Source: GCA-2688265 sp964527395 (GTDB lineage Archaea; Nanobdellota; Nanobdellia; Woesearchaeales; GW2011-AR9). From it: a DNA stretch of 64,000 nt. A model generated the notes under the pieces. The model saw nothing but the letters and a program-made list of their open reading frames with translations. It was not told the origin of the DNA and searched no databases. The stretch spans positions 17,742-81,741 of the forward strand of contig CAZGQD010000004.1 in the NCBI GenBank assembly GCA_964527395.1. Direction: 5' to 3'. The position numbers and the translations under genes are program-made. Below, one piece after another: positions 1 to 8,065 of this stretch. How positions within the stretch are numbered: position 1 is the stretch's first letter; every line of letters begins with the position of its first letter.

Positions 1-1
1 C

Positions 2-553
2 AAGAGAAAAGATACTACTTTTTATGAAGCAGTAGGACCAGAGCAATTGTTAACTTTAATCAGAGGAAAAGAACTGGAATTACTAAAACTAATTCCTGAA
101 TTAAAATTAAAACAACTTTCAGCAAAGAAAAAGAGTGATTTAACAATTTTAGAAGGCATTTCAGGTGTTAGGAGAGCTATGACTGAGATGATAGAATCAA
201 CTAAATCTTTTTCTGTAATGGGTGTACCTAAGGATTTTGCAAAAACAATTGGTGAAGGATGGGCAAAACAATGGCATGAAGACAGAATTAAGAAGAAAAT
301 CACTTTCAACCATATTGTAAATCAAGATTACTACAAACACAGAATCAAACTATTAAACTCCTTAGAATACACTAGTATTAAATTTCTCCCAAAAGAATAT
401 GGTACTCCAATGACTCTTTTCATTTATGATCAAGGAATCATGCTAGGTTTCACAAGACCTTTAGTCATCATCAAAATAATTGGTGAAGATGTGGCAAAAT
501 CATTCAAGAATTACTACAAAATGCTAGAAAAGATAGCCACAGAGAGTCCTTAA
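2..553 (+). CDS. TrmB-like transcriptional regulator, C-terminal part (5' end outside window)
   Basis: The frame is open from base 2, so the N-terminus, which would carry the winged helix-turn-helix, lies upstream of the window. What remains is about 183 residues resembling the sensor half of TrmB-family regulators: a short helical linker, then an effector-binding domain of phospholipase-D-like fold. Recognisable features are the segment LEGISGVRRAMTEMI, a short beta strand FSVMGVP, a conserved R in HEDRI, and an IKFLPKEYGTP strand followed by a hydrophobic strand pair near the end. In this family the domain usually binds sugars or other small effectors, but the ligand cannot be read here. 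Family assignment rests on overall pattern, not on the DNA-binding domain, which is missing. Confidence 0.7.
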   Translation, partial: KRKDTTFYEAVGPEQLLTLIRGKELELLKLIPELKLKQLSAKKKSDLTILEGISGVRRAMTEMIESTKSFSVMGVPKDFAKTIGEGWAKQWHEDRIKKKITFNHIVNQDYYKHRIKLLNSLEYTSIKFLPKEYGTPMTLFIYDQGIMLGFTRPLVIIKIIGEDVAKSFKNYYKMLEKIATESP

Positions 554-628
554 TACATTCCAATCTCCCAAAACATTTAAAACCCAAATTCCCTTTCTTA
601 AACAAATACTAAAGATCTAGTGATTGTG

Positions 629-1648
629 ATGGATACCAAAGTTATAGTAGTTATAGTCATATTCCACATAGCTGCAGCCCTCCTTCTCTATTCAATTTAC
701 CTTTTTATTAGGCAAGCTCAGAAAAAGCATCAGGAACAAATGCTTCTAAGCAACACAACTCTTCCAGAAATCAACAAACCAAACAAAAAAACACCTGACC
801 TTTCAAACAGCATTATCGATTCTGCTCTAGGTGCAGATTTAGTCCCTGAAACAATAAACACAAAGCAAAGCAAAAAAGAAAGAAAGTCAAGCCCTAACCC
901 CATCAGAGTATCAAGTGACCACGAAGAAGCAAAACAGGCTCTAAGAGACGCAGAGCAGCTTAAAAGACATTGGGAAGAGGAAGACATCAAGATTGCGTAC
1001 GACAAACAATTGAACCAGATAGAAGAACAGTTAGAATCCTTCTACAAAACTGAAAAATCATACTTAAACAACCAAGCAAAGCAAGTAAACAAACAAAAAA
1101 GAACTATAAAAAACCAAAATAGAATAAAACAACAACAACAAGACATAATTCCAACAACCCATTTAAAATCAATTAACCAAGAAATCTATGAAGAAGAGTT
1201 AAGATGGATTTTAAGCGAATTACATATGCAAGCAACTGAACCACAAGAAACAGAAATAAGATCAAAAGAAGAAGAGTATGAATTACAACTAGAAGAAATA
1301 GAAGATAAGATAGAATCCTTAAGAGGTCAAAGAAAGTACACTAAAAGAGACAACTTAAACGAACAGGACTGGCATTTAGATATTAAAGAAGACCTTCACA
1401 CTCTTCATCAAGAAGCTTTACAAACAAAAAACAACAATACAAACAAACAAAAGTCCCAAAACAAACTCCTAAACAACTTAAAACAAAGATTCACTAAGGA
1501 TCAAAGAAAAGACTTAGAACAAGAGGCAGTAAACTTGGTCTCAAAATTCGCTGACATTATTGAAGCAGACCATCCAATCCCTGAAGACGATCTAACTACA
1601 ATCAAAAAGCAACTACTAGATGTCCACAAACAGATCTGGCAAAAGTAA
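629..1648 (+). CDS. Membrane-anchored coiled-coil protein of unknown function
   Basis: I do not recognise a family. The protein starts with one hydrophobic segment (about residues 4-26 from the ATG at 629, MDTKVIVVIVIF) and continues as a highly charged Lys/Glu/Gln-rich chain with long predicted coiled coil (about 100-260), including runs rich in EEEYELQLEEIEDKIE-like heptads. The topology suggests a bitopic membrane protein with a long cytoplasmic or external rod. A GTG at 620 would add three residues; I prefer the ATG because the hydrophobic helix then begins almost at once. The reading frame ends 151 bp before the next gene, which has its own promoter, so it is probably monocistronic. Confidence 0.6.
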   Translation: MDTKVIVVIVIFHIAAALLLYSIYLFIRQAQKKHQEQMLLSNTTLPEINKPNKKTPDLSNSIIDSALGADLVPETINTKQSKKERKSSPNPIRVSSDHEEAKQALRDAEQLKRHWEEEDIKIAYDKQLNQIEEQLESFYKTEKSYLNNQAKQVNKQKRTIKNQNRIKQQQQDIIPTTHLKSINQEIYEEELRWILSELHMQATEPQETEIRSKEEEYELQLEEIEDKIESLRGQRKYTKRDNLNEQDWHLDIKEDLHTLHQEALQTKNNNTNKQKSQNKLLNNLKQRFTKDQRKDLEQEAVNLVSKFADIIEADHPIPEDDLTTIKKQLLDVHKQIWQK

Positions 1649-1725
1649 ACTCTCTTTTTCTAAATTCTAAATTTCTTTCAATTTTATACTAACTTAAACT
1701 TAATAATCTCTTCAATCACAAAAAG

Positions 1726-1777
1726 CGTTCAATACTAATGAATAAAACCGTTCAATACTAATGAAAACCTTTATAAA
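1726..1777 (+). promoter_or_regulatory. Tandem operator-like repeats and TATA box before the ATPase gene
   Basis: A 17-bp sequence CGTTCAATACTAATGAA occurs twice, starting at 1726 and 1749 (period 23 bp). It is followed directly by a TATA-like TTTATAAA (about 1770-1777) that lies 23-30 nt before the ATG at 1800. The spacing fits a leaderless archaeal transcript. Repeats this exact beside a promoter suggest a regulator-binding site; the regulator is not identified. Confidence 0.6.
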
Positions 1778-1799
1778 TGAAAGCCAATATCATGTATAA

Positions 1800-2999
1800 A
1801 TGCTAAAAGAAACCATACAAAAGATAGTGCTCTCTCAAAAAAATGACTTAAAAACAAAGAAGAGCATTCAAAGATCTATTTTAAGCAAAATAAAGCTAAA
1901 TTCTAGCCATATTAAGATAATTTCAGGTATTAGAAGAGCAGGAAAAAGCACCTTAATGACCCAATTAATAAAAAAAACAACAAATTATCACCATTTAAAT
2001 TTTGAAGATCCAAGATTAATAAATTTCAAATTCTCAGATTTCGAAAAGCTAAATGAAATCTTTCAAGAAATATCTCCAAAAACAAACACTTATTTTTTTG
2101 ATGAAATACAAAACATTCCTGATTGGGAAAGGCCAATTAGATACATGCACGATCAAGGCAAAAAAATAATCCTAACTGGTTCAAACGCATCTTTATTAAG
2201 CAAGGAATTAGGAACAAAACTAACTGGAAGACATTTAAGATTCGAACTTTTCCCTTTTTCTTTCGAAGAATACCTAACATATTTCAACAAAAAAAGGTCT
2301 CTCTCATCTTTCAAAAGATACTTCAAAGATGGCGGTTTTCCTGAATATCTAAAATCATATGAATCAGAATTATTAATGGAGCTTTTTAATGACACTATTA
2401 CAAGAGACATTATTGTTAGGCACAAAATCAGAGAACAAAATGAGATCAAAAGCTTAGCTATTTATTTGCTAAGTAACATTTCATGTGAATTTTCCTTCAA
2501 CAAACTAAAAAAGTTACTAAATTTAGGATCAGTAAACACTGTTATTTCTTACATCTCATATTTGGAGGATAGTTACTTAATTTTCACAATTCCTAAATTT
2601 GATTATTCATACAAAAAACAACTAGTCAATCCAAAAAAGGTCTACTCTATTGATCATGGTTTATCTAGAAATGTTTCAACATCTTTTTCTAAAAACGATG
2701 GCAGAATCTTAGAAAACATAGTCTTTCTTAGCTTAAGAAGAAAACACAAAGACATTTATTATTTCAAAGACAAAGGCGAATGTGATTTTGTAATTAAAGA
2801 AGGCACTAAGATAACAAAAGCAATTCAAGTTTGCTTAAACATCAATGAAGATAACAAAGACAGGGAAATAAACGGGCTTCTAGAAGCCATAAAAACATTC
2901 AAGCTAAAAGAAGGCTACATAATCACTTTAGATCAAGAAGACACTTTAACCTTCCAAAACAAGAAGATAAACTTAATCCCTGCCCACAAATTTCTATAA
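1800..2999 (+). CDS. ATP-binding protein, AAA_14/DUF4143 family
   Basis: The 399-residue length and domain order fit the archaeal/bacterial AAA_14 plus DUF4143 family. A P-loop GIRRAGKST sits at residues 43-51, Walker B with the DEIQNIPDWE motif at about 100-110, and a sensor-like ILTGSNASLL follows. The middle carries a winged-helix-like segment (LKKLLNLGSVNTVISYI), and the C-terminus ends in a restriction-nuclease-like fold with GECDFVIKEG and a following strand. The function of this family is unclear; it is often found in genomes with mobile or defence genes. It stands alone with its own promoter and paired direct repeats just upstream. Two other ATPases of related design occur at 12.7 and 46.7 kb. 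Confidence 0.85.
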   Translation: MLKETIQKIVLSQKNDLKTKKSIQRSILSKIKLNSSHIKIISGIRRAGKSTLMTQLIKKTTNYHHLNFEDPRLINFKFSDFEKLNEIFQEISPKTNTYFFDEIQNIPDWERPIRYMHDQGKKIILTGSNASLLSKELGTKLTGRHLRFELFPFSFEEYLTYFNKKRSLSSFKRYFKDGGFPEYLKSYESELLMELFNDTITRDIIVRHKIREQNEIKSLAIYLLSNISCEFSFNKLKKLLNLGSVNTVISYISYLEDSYLIFTIPKFDYSYKKQLVNPKKVYSIDHGLSRNVSTSFSKNDGRILENIVFLSLRRKHKDIYYFKDKGECDFVIKEGTKITKAIQVCLNINEDNKDREINGLLEAIKTFKLKEGYIITLDQEDTLTFQNKKINLIPAHKFL

Positions 3000-3089
3000 A
3001 CTTTTCTTTACCTAAATACTACAAAATAGTCTCTAAAACAAGCAGCTCCACCATAACCCTTATAACTACTACCAATTTCTCCTATAAAC

Positions 3090-3653
3090 ATGGAAGCAAA
3101 TTTCAAACAGATGCAAAAAGAGCTAGCAACTTACGATAAATCTAGAGAAGAACTCATAAAAAAGTCCAGAGACGTTCTAAAAATGAGCAAACTAATCATT
3201 TACGCTGTTCACAAGGAAGAAATAAATAAAGCAGACAAACTAAGAAAAGACATTCAAAAAGAAAAACAAGCCTTAGACAAGATCACTAAAAAAGCTAAAG
3301 GCTTAGAGTTCGAGGGCAGTTATAAAGCCGCAGTCTCAGAGTACGTAGAGGCAATTCTATATTTAGATTTCACCAAAACAGGCAAACTAACAAAAATCAA
3401 CTGCAACCCAACCCATTACCTTCTAGGCCTTGCTGACTTACCTGGAGAATTGGTCAGACGTGCAGTTTTCCAAGCCTCTAAAGGCAATTCACAAGAGGTA
3501 GAAAGAATCAGACAAATCACTGACAAAATCTACGGCGAGATGCTAAGTTTCAATTTCGGTAACGGCGAACTAAGAAAAAAGACCGACGGCATCAAGTACA
3601 GCTTACAAAAGTTAGAGAACCTACAGTTCGAGTTAGCCATAAGAAACAAATAA
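3090..3653 (+). CDS. Translin family protein
   Basis: An all-helical 187-residue protein whose second half matches the translin/TRAX pattern: YVEAILYLDFTKTGKL, then HYLLGLADLPGELVRRAVFQA, and a C-terminal helix with RKKTDGIKYSLQKLENLQFEL. Archaeal translins form octameric single-stranded nucleic-acid-binding shells, and some family members are RNases. The acidic residues needed for catalysis in TRAX-type proteins are not obvious to me here, so I call only the fold and likely nucleic-acid binding. The ATG at 3090 follows a CTTATAACT box by about 30 nt. The gene ends just before the structured element at 3742. Confidence 0.85.
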   Translation: MEANFKQMQKELATYDKSREELIKKSRDVLKMSKLIIYAVHKEEINKADKLRKDIQKEKQALDKITKKAKGLEFEGSYKAAVSEYVEAILYLDFTKTGKLTKINCNPTHYLLGLADLPGELVRRAVFQASKGNSQEVERIRQITDKIYGEMLSFNFGNGELRKKTDGIKYSLQKLENLQFELAIRNK

Positions 3654-3741
3654 GCCAGCACCTACAGCACCAACACCTACAGCTCCACAAAAACATTATT
3701 TTTCTACTTCTATTTTTCCTACTTAAAATAAAGCACTAACA

Positions 3742-3859
3742 GCACTATCCACTCACTGGCACTGTCATTCAAAACAAGACCTAAACAACGAGCATTTTTT
3801 GAGCCTGTCTCAAAAAATAGTACGCGAAGTGGTCACGCTTGCAATAAGTCTGATAGTGC
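3742..3859. other. Structured leader element, copy 1 (candidate ncRNA or palindromic element)
   Basis: The segment is closed by GCACTATC (3742-3749) pairing with GATAGTGC (3852-3859). It contains a 10-bp hairpin, ATTTTTTGAG (3794-3803) with CTCAAAAAAT (3809-3818), closing a 5-nt loop, and a likely internal helix CCACT with AGTGG. A second copy lies at 61226-61344 with the same architecture and matched substitutions on both arms of two stems. Conserved single-stranded words include AACAACGAGC and GCGAAGTGGTCACGC. It is GC-richer than its surroundings. Strand is not determined; the downstream repeat array is on the right in both copies. No known RNA family was recognised. Confidence 0.65.
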
Positions 3860-3900
3860 GAAACAAAAGGAAGAAAATAATTCCTTTCTTTTCTAAAAAG

Positions 3901-4140
3901 AAGACCATTTTGACCTTTAAATCAAAAAAGAAGGCCATTTTAGCCGATTTAGCCAAAAAAAAGCCCAAAATGACCGCTAAATGCCAAAAGAAGCCAATTT
4001 TAACCGTTAGAGCCAAAAAGAAGCTAGTTTCTACCGATTCAAGCCAAAAGAAGGTCATTTTTACCGTTAGAGGTGAAAAGAAGGCAAATATTATCGATCT
4101 AGCCAAAATCCAGCCCATTTTGGCCGATTTAAGAATAAAA
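3901..4140. repeat. Array of eight 30-bp degenerate direct repeats, copy 1
   Basis: Units start at 3901, 3931, 3961, 3991, 4021, 4051, 4081 and 4111, exactly 30 bp apart. The consensus is roughly an A-rich AAAAGAAGC head, then ATTTTNACCG, then NTTNAGNC. Units differ by substitution but not in length. The sense frame stays open and would encode a Lys-rich decapeptide repeat (for example KKKPILTVRA-like). A 30-bp period is a multiple of three, so open frames on both strands are expected and do not prove coding. It begins 42 bp after the structured leader. A second eight-unit array follows the second leader at 61.4 kb. Confidence 0.8.
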
Positions 4141-4169
4141 TATAATTAAAAGAAAAATAATATCAAAGC

Positions 4170-5840
4170 CTAAGCAACTGCCTTCCAAAGAATTCTCTGT
4201 TCACTTCTGCCTTGAGGTGATGAGTTCTGTTCACCAACATCTCCAAAAGGTTCTAAATTGACCTTTGTCATTCCTAAACCACTTTTGTTATGATAAGAAA
4301 TAACTCCCTCACCTACATAATCAAAGTTTGATATTAAATTCCAGTCATCATTTACAGTAATATATTCAACTCCTGCCTCAATAGCTTCAGGAACAATTGA
4401 ATCTAAGATAGCTTGAGTCCCAGCTTCCCAATTTCCTCTTTTAGGAATCTGAATTGCATCTAAGTGCCAAACTTTTCTTCCATCCTCATAATTTTTAGTT
4501 TCAAACAAATAAACTGATCCAATTGCTTCAGCATCAGCTTCAGGTCTAACTTTTACATTGTGCACAGTAGGCATATAAAACGGTAGTGGTTTTCCTTCAG
4601 TACAATCGCCAACTAATTTTCCAGGATCTTTATCTTCCTGAACATTTGCTCTTCCATCTAGATACAAACTAACCATCTCTGCAGCAGAACTTGATGAAAT
4701 ACACTCTTGCATTTTCCTAAAATAATTTGCTACATTAGATCCAACAACTTCATACATTGAAATATAATCTTTCATAGCCTCAATCAATCCTTGCTGTATC
4801 TTTAGATCTGCTTTAGCTTCCTTTAACTGAGTTGAAATAGCACGTTTTTCTTCAACAGTCTTACCTTTCATTTGTTTTCCCAAAATTTTCTGGAGGGTAA
4901 ATCCAGGTAAATCTGATTTACGAACATTCCCTAAGTACTGTCTTAATGAATCAATACTTTCGCAATCTCTTGCACCTTGAGCAATGTCATCCAAACCTTT
5001 GTCAGCTAAATAAGCTGGGAGAACTTCTAACAATACATCTGCTAATGAAAGTCTTTCATCTAAAATACGTGAAGCAATTGGAGATAATGGTATCTCTCTA
5101 TTTTCTTTATAATCATAACATCTCTCTTTAAGATCTTCTTTCCAGACAAGATTCTCTGACTTATCTTTTAAAACTTCATCAAATGCTTTTCTAAACAAAG
5201 GAGAATCTAAAACTTTACTTCTAGAATTTTCCAAAGAGTCATATGCCTCTTTGATTACATTTTTAGTCAATTCACTAGACACTCCAGTTACAAACGAACA
5301 TTTTGTTTCCACTTCTTCATATTTTTGTAATTCAAAAAAAGGGTCATACCATCCTAATGAATCACTTATACCTTCAATTATAGAATGAACTTCATATTGA
5401 TTAAAACCAAGTCCATTCTGCATAAATCCCTTAAGATTTTCTCTAAAATCAATCAAATATTCTAAACTATTTTCAAAAAAGTCTAATGGGGAATTATACA
5501 TAAAATTATACGTGTCATATGTTCTTTCTCTTTTATCATATTTACCATCAAAAAAGACTCTTCTTAAATGCACAAATCTATTAACTCTATCTTGTGAGAT
5601 ATAGCTAAAATCAATGTCATTCAATGGCACACTTGCTGGTAAAACCCCAAAAATTGCTTTCCCAGAAAATCCACCAACTCTTCTAGTTTCTTCTTCCACT
5701 TGTTTCTCTAACTTAGAAACAGGAAGGATTTCAACTCCACCATCTCTTTCAACACGAGCCATACCAATAGCTGCTAAATCTGCTTCAGGAATATCTCCCA
5801 TTCCACCATATTGATCTAATAATGTAAATAAATCTGCCAT
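4170..5840 (-). CDS. Unknown protein of about 556 residues, possible GNAT-like C-terminal domain
   Basis: No family recognised with confidence. I choose the start MADLFTLLDQYGG at 5840 because a TTTATAAAT box (around 5864-5872 on this strand) lies about 25 nt before it; an ATG at 5864 would sit inside the TATA box. The N-terminal 330 residues are mixed alpha/beta and helical. A Lys/Glu-rich helical segment follows, and the last 130 residues have a strand/helix order with VYLFETKNYEDGRKVWHLDA, a long helix and ITVNDDWNLISNF that loosely recalls acetyltransferase folds. That resemblance is inference only. No signal peptide or membrane segment is present. It converges on the repeat array at its 3' side. 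Confidence 0.55.
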   Translation of the reverse strand: MADLFTLLDQYGGMGDIPEADLAAIGMARVERDGGVEILPVSKLEKQVEEETRRVGGFSGKAIFGVLPASVPLNDIDFSYISQDRVNRFVHLRRVFFDGKYDKRERTYDTYNFMYNSPLDFFENSLEYLIDFRENLKGFMQNGLGFNQYEVHSIIEGISDSLGWYDPFFELQKYEEVETKCSFVTGVSSELTKNVIKEAYDSLENSRSKVLDSPLFRKAFDEVLKDKSENLVWKEDLKERCYDYKENREIPLSPIASRILDERLSLADVLLEVLPAYLADKGLDDIAQGARDCESIDSLRQYLGNVRKSDLPGFTLQKILGKQMKGKTVEEKRAISTQLKEAKADLKIQQGLIEAMKDYISMYEVVGSNVANYFRKMQECISSSSAAEMVSLYLDGRANVQEDKDPGKLVGDCTEGKPLPFYMPTVHNVKVRPEADAEAIGSVYLFETKNYEDGRKVWHLDAIQIPKRGNWEAGTQAILDSIVPEAIEAGVEYITVNDDWNLISNFDYVGEGVISYHNKSGLGMTKVNLEPFGDVGEQNSSPQGRSEQRILWKAVA

Positions 5841-5943
5841 ATACACTCCAAAAACAACCCTCATTTATAAACCCCACTATAAAATAACTACTTCCAAGTA
5901 ACAAACCAAAAAGCTTTTAAATAAGCCCTCTATCTAACACCTT

Positions 5944-6576
5944 ATGAAGATCCTAGCACTATCAGATATCCACAGAGACATTAGTTTCATCAAAGATATG
6001 GCCAAGAAAGGCAAAGAAAGTAATGTCGATCTAGTTATTCTAGCAGGAGACTTAGCTGATGATCATGGTAGAATTGATGGTATGATCGGTCCATTTAAAG
6101 AACAAAACTTAGATGTAGCTATCCTCCCAGGTAACCACGAGGGACTCAGTGAGACTTACTTTCTAACAAATCATTACAATATTAAACATCTTCACGGAAA
6201 AACAATCAAACATGGTAAAATTGGCATTTTTGGTTGTGGTTATGCTGATGTTGGTGTACACCAATTAACAGAGCAAGAATTCTTTCAAACTCTAAAAGAC
6301 ACTCATAAAGAGCTAGATGATTGTGAACACAAAATCATGGTTAGCCACGTTCAACCTTCTGATTCTATTTTAGGCATTGGCATCTGGCCAGGCAGTACTG
6401 GTGTTAGAAAAGCCGTTGAAGAACTTCAACCAAGTTTACACATTTGCGGCCACATCCATGAGACTCACGGTATGGAAGACAGAATCAAAAACACTAGAAT
6501 TATAAATGTAGGAAAGACAGGTACTCTAATCGAAATCAACGAAGAAAATGGAGAACACAAACTGTCCAGACTGTAA
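5944..6576 (+). CDS. Metallophosphoesterase (calcineurin-like)
   Basis: The 210-residue protein carries the full dinuclear-metal signature in order: D8-x-H10 in LSDIHRD, GD in LAGDLADDHG near residue 36, GNHEG at 64-68, a histidine in VSHVQPSD near 140, and GHIHETHG near 178. This matches small archaeal phosphoesterases of the YfcE/MJ0936 type that hydrolyse phosphodiesters or phosphomonoesters. The substrate cannot be told from sequence. The ATG follows a GCTTTTAAATAAG box by about 25 nt. Its 3' end overlaps a 41-residue zinc-ribbon gene by 29 nt, so the two are probably co-transcribed. Confidence 0.9.
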   Translation: MKILALSDIHRDISFIKDMAKKGKESNVDLVILAGDLADDHGRIDGMIGPFKEQNLDVAILPGNHEGLSETYFLTNHYNIKHLHGKTIKHGKIGIFGCGYADVGVHQLTEQEFFQTLKDTHKELDDCEHKIMVSHVQPSDSILGIGIWPGSTGVRKAVEELQPSLHICGHIHETHGMEDRIKNTRIINVGKTGTLIEINEENGEHKLSRL

Positions 6577-6673
6577 AAAGCTACTACATCAAGGTCAACA
6601 TAGGTTTAAAGATGGCTTATATAAGGTTAGATACTGTAAAGCCTGCGGCTACAGAAGCGAAGTAGGTATCTAA
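6548..6673 (+). CDS. Mini zinc-ribbon protein (41 aa)
   Basis: An ATG at 6548 inside the end of the metallophosphoesterase gene opens a 41-residue frame with two CxxC-type knuckles: NCPDCKKLLHQG near the start and RYCKACGYRSEVGI at the end. The spacing is typical of a rubredoxin-like or TFIIS-like zinc ribbon. A perfect four-cysteine pattern in so short a frame, overlapping an upstream gene in another phase, supports it being real. It could bind nucleic acid or act as a subunit of a larger complex; no partner is evident beyond the overlapping gene. Confidence 0.7.
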   Translation: MENTNCPDCKKLLHQGQHRFKDGLYKVRYCKACGYRSEVGI

Positions 6674-6698
6674 AAGAAACAAGAAATTCAAGAACCTT

Positions 6699-6956
6699 CT
6701 AAGCTCCATTAGCTTTCAGAGTTTCATAAAGTCCACTAAGAGCATCTGTTCCCGGTTGCAGATCATCGATATCAAAAGCATACTCATTCTTAGTTGTTCT
6801 AAGTTGCCCATCGTCTCCTCTATAAACTGCTTTTCCTTGAACATAAAATTCCTCTCCAGGAACCATCTTAGGAACAACTAAACCTAAAGCAACAATAGTT
6901 TCTACTCCATCAGTAAGTGAGGTATGTGTATGAAATGGGACATATTCTATAGTCAT
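6699..6956 (-). CDS. Small protein of unknown function (85 aa)
   Basis: Start chosen at MTIEYVPFHTHTSL (6956) because a TTTTTAAATAG box lies about 25-30 nt upstream on this strand; the in-frame ATG further upstream lies beyond that box. The product is a mostly beta protein with a segment VGLVVPKMVPGEEFYVQG-like in character and a Tyr/Asp-rich C-terminal half. There is no signal peptide, zinc motif or membrane segment. I do not recognise a family. It is one of several short standalone unknown genes in this window, each with its own TATA box. Confidence 0.5.
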   Translation of the reverse strand: MTIEYVPFHTHTSLTDGVETIVALGLVVPKMVPGEEFYVQGKAVYRGDDGQLRTTKNEYAFDIDDLQPGTDALSGLYETLKANGA

Positions 6957-7056
6957 AAAACTCTCAAGCAAATTTCTATTTAAAAAGCCTTTGAAATAAA
7001 AAACCACTTCTACGAATAAAAGCTTTATAAAAACGCCTTAAAAACACATAAATGCT

Positions 7057-7506
7057 ATGGAACGAAGACCACCAAGAAGATTAAGGCAACCAAGACAAGT
7101 CAATCCTGCAATTAATACTCAGTTAAATCAAGACAGACTTCTATTTGTCCCACAAAGTTTTTTTAACCCTGGAGCTGATATTCCCACAAACCCAACAAAC
7201 CATTCTGTGGCTGTTTTATATGATGTTTTGTTAAAATTCCCAGAAAAAGAATATGGTTTTGGAGACTTAGTCCTAGGAGTTATAGAAAATAGAAACCAAA
7301 GAGCAATTAGACTCACAAGAAGAATCCACCAAGGAAGAAACTTAGGTTTAGAAAGGATCTGGGCTGCTGCTAATGACCCAATTATTCCAGAAAACAGCCA
7401 AGAAATTGCAGATTACAGAATATGGCACTTGGAAAGTTATGGACAAGTCTTCCCAATGCAATATAATGGATCACTTTGGGAAGCTCAAGGCTCAGTATTA
7501 GTTTAG
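7057..7506 (+). CDS. Unknown protein, first of a tandem paralogous pair
   Basis: A 149-residue protein with an Arg/Pro-rich start (MERRPPRRLRQPRQ). The body is shared with the next gene: FVPQSFFNP, then VAVLYD, YGFGDLVLG, a helical middle, DYRIWHLESYG, and QYNGSLWEAQ at the end. CTTTATAAAAA lies 25-35 nt upstream. The family is not recognised. The conserved VPxSFxNP and QYNGSxWExQ motifs suggest a compact domain conserved for function rather than a random frame. The basic leader is absent from the neighbour and could bind nucleic acid, which is speculative. Confidence 0.6.
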   Translation: MERRPPRRLRQPRQVNPAINTQLNQDRLLFVPQSFFNPGADIPTNPTNHSVAVLYDVLLKFPEKEYGFGDLVLGVIENRNQRAIRLTRRIHQGRNLGLERIWAAANDPIIPENSQEIADYRIWHLESYGQVFPMQYNGSLWEAQGSVLV

Positions 7507-7597
7507 TAAGACAGTTTAACAGATTTATATCACTTAAAATAGAATCACTTCAAATTTCTCCAAATCATTTAAAAAACAGCTTTAATTATTAACAATT

Positions 7598-8065
7598 ATG
7601 AGACCTGCTTTATTTAGTCAAAATCCAGAAGAAATGAATCAGAGAGCTTTAATTGTTCCAGAATCCTTCTATAATCCACTAGAAGTAACTCCAGAACAAA
7701 GAGTTCTAGTCTTATATGATGCCTTTTCTTTGCATAGGGAAGAAGATTATGTTCTAGGTGATATTGTTTTTGGAGCTGTATCTCCAGAGGAAATTAATTC
7801 TTTAAGAGCTAGGTTAGATCACAAAACAAATGTCAGTTTAGCCGATAGGATTGGTTATGAAAGAATTTTGGAAGAATCAACAGTTCCAGATATCCCTAAT
7901 AATTCCAGAATAGATGATTATAGGGTTTGGCAGCAAACATCAACAGGGTTATTAATCCCCAAGCAGTACAATGGATCATTTTGGGAAATACAAGAGACAA
8001 TTGAAATGAATAATTTGATGGTATCTTTGATCTCTTATGCTAGTTTTTGCGTTCCACCAAAGTAA
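7598..8065 (+). CDS. Unknown protein, second of a tandem paralogous pair
   Basis: This 155-residue protein is a paralog of the gene at 7057-7506. It shares IVPESFYNP, VLVLYD, YVLGDIVFGAV, DYRVWQQTSTG and QYNGSFWEIQ in the same order, with an Asn/Glu-rich leader instead of the Arg-rich one. The last 18 or so residues (MVSLISYASFCVPPK) extend beyond the homology and overlap the 3' end of the convergent PIN-domain gene by 31 bp. This suggests that the original stop was lost and the frame runs on into the neighbour. Function unknown. Confidence 0.6.
   Translation: MRPALFSQNPEEMNQRALIVPESFYNPLEVTPEQRVLVLYDAFSLHREEDYVLGDIVFGAVSPEEINSLRARLDHKTNVSLADRIGYERILEESTVPDIPNNSRIDDYRVWQQTSTGLLIPKQYNGSFWEIQETIEMNNLMVSLISYASFCVPPK

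Noticed and set aside
3810..4118. Antisense open frame of 102 codons through the first 30-bp array (and 61289-61519 in the second).
   Set aside because: A repeat period divisible by three keeps frames open on both strands; the hydrophobic product is a complement effect and has no supporting start or homology.
3901..4140. CRISPR array.
   Set aside because: Units are contiguous with no spacers, repeats are degenerate, and there are no cas genes.
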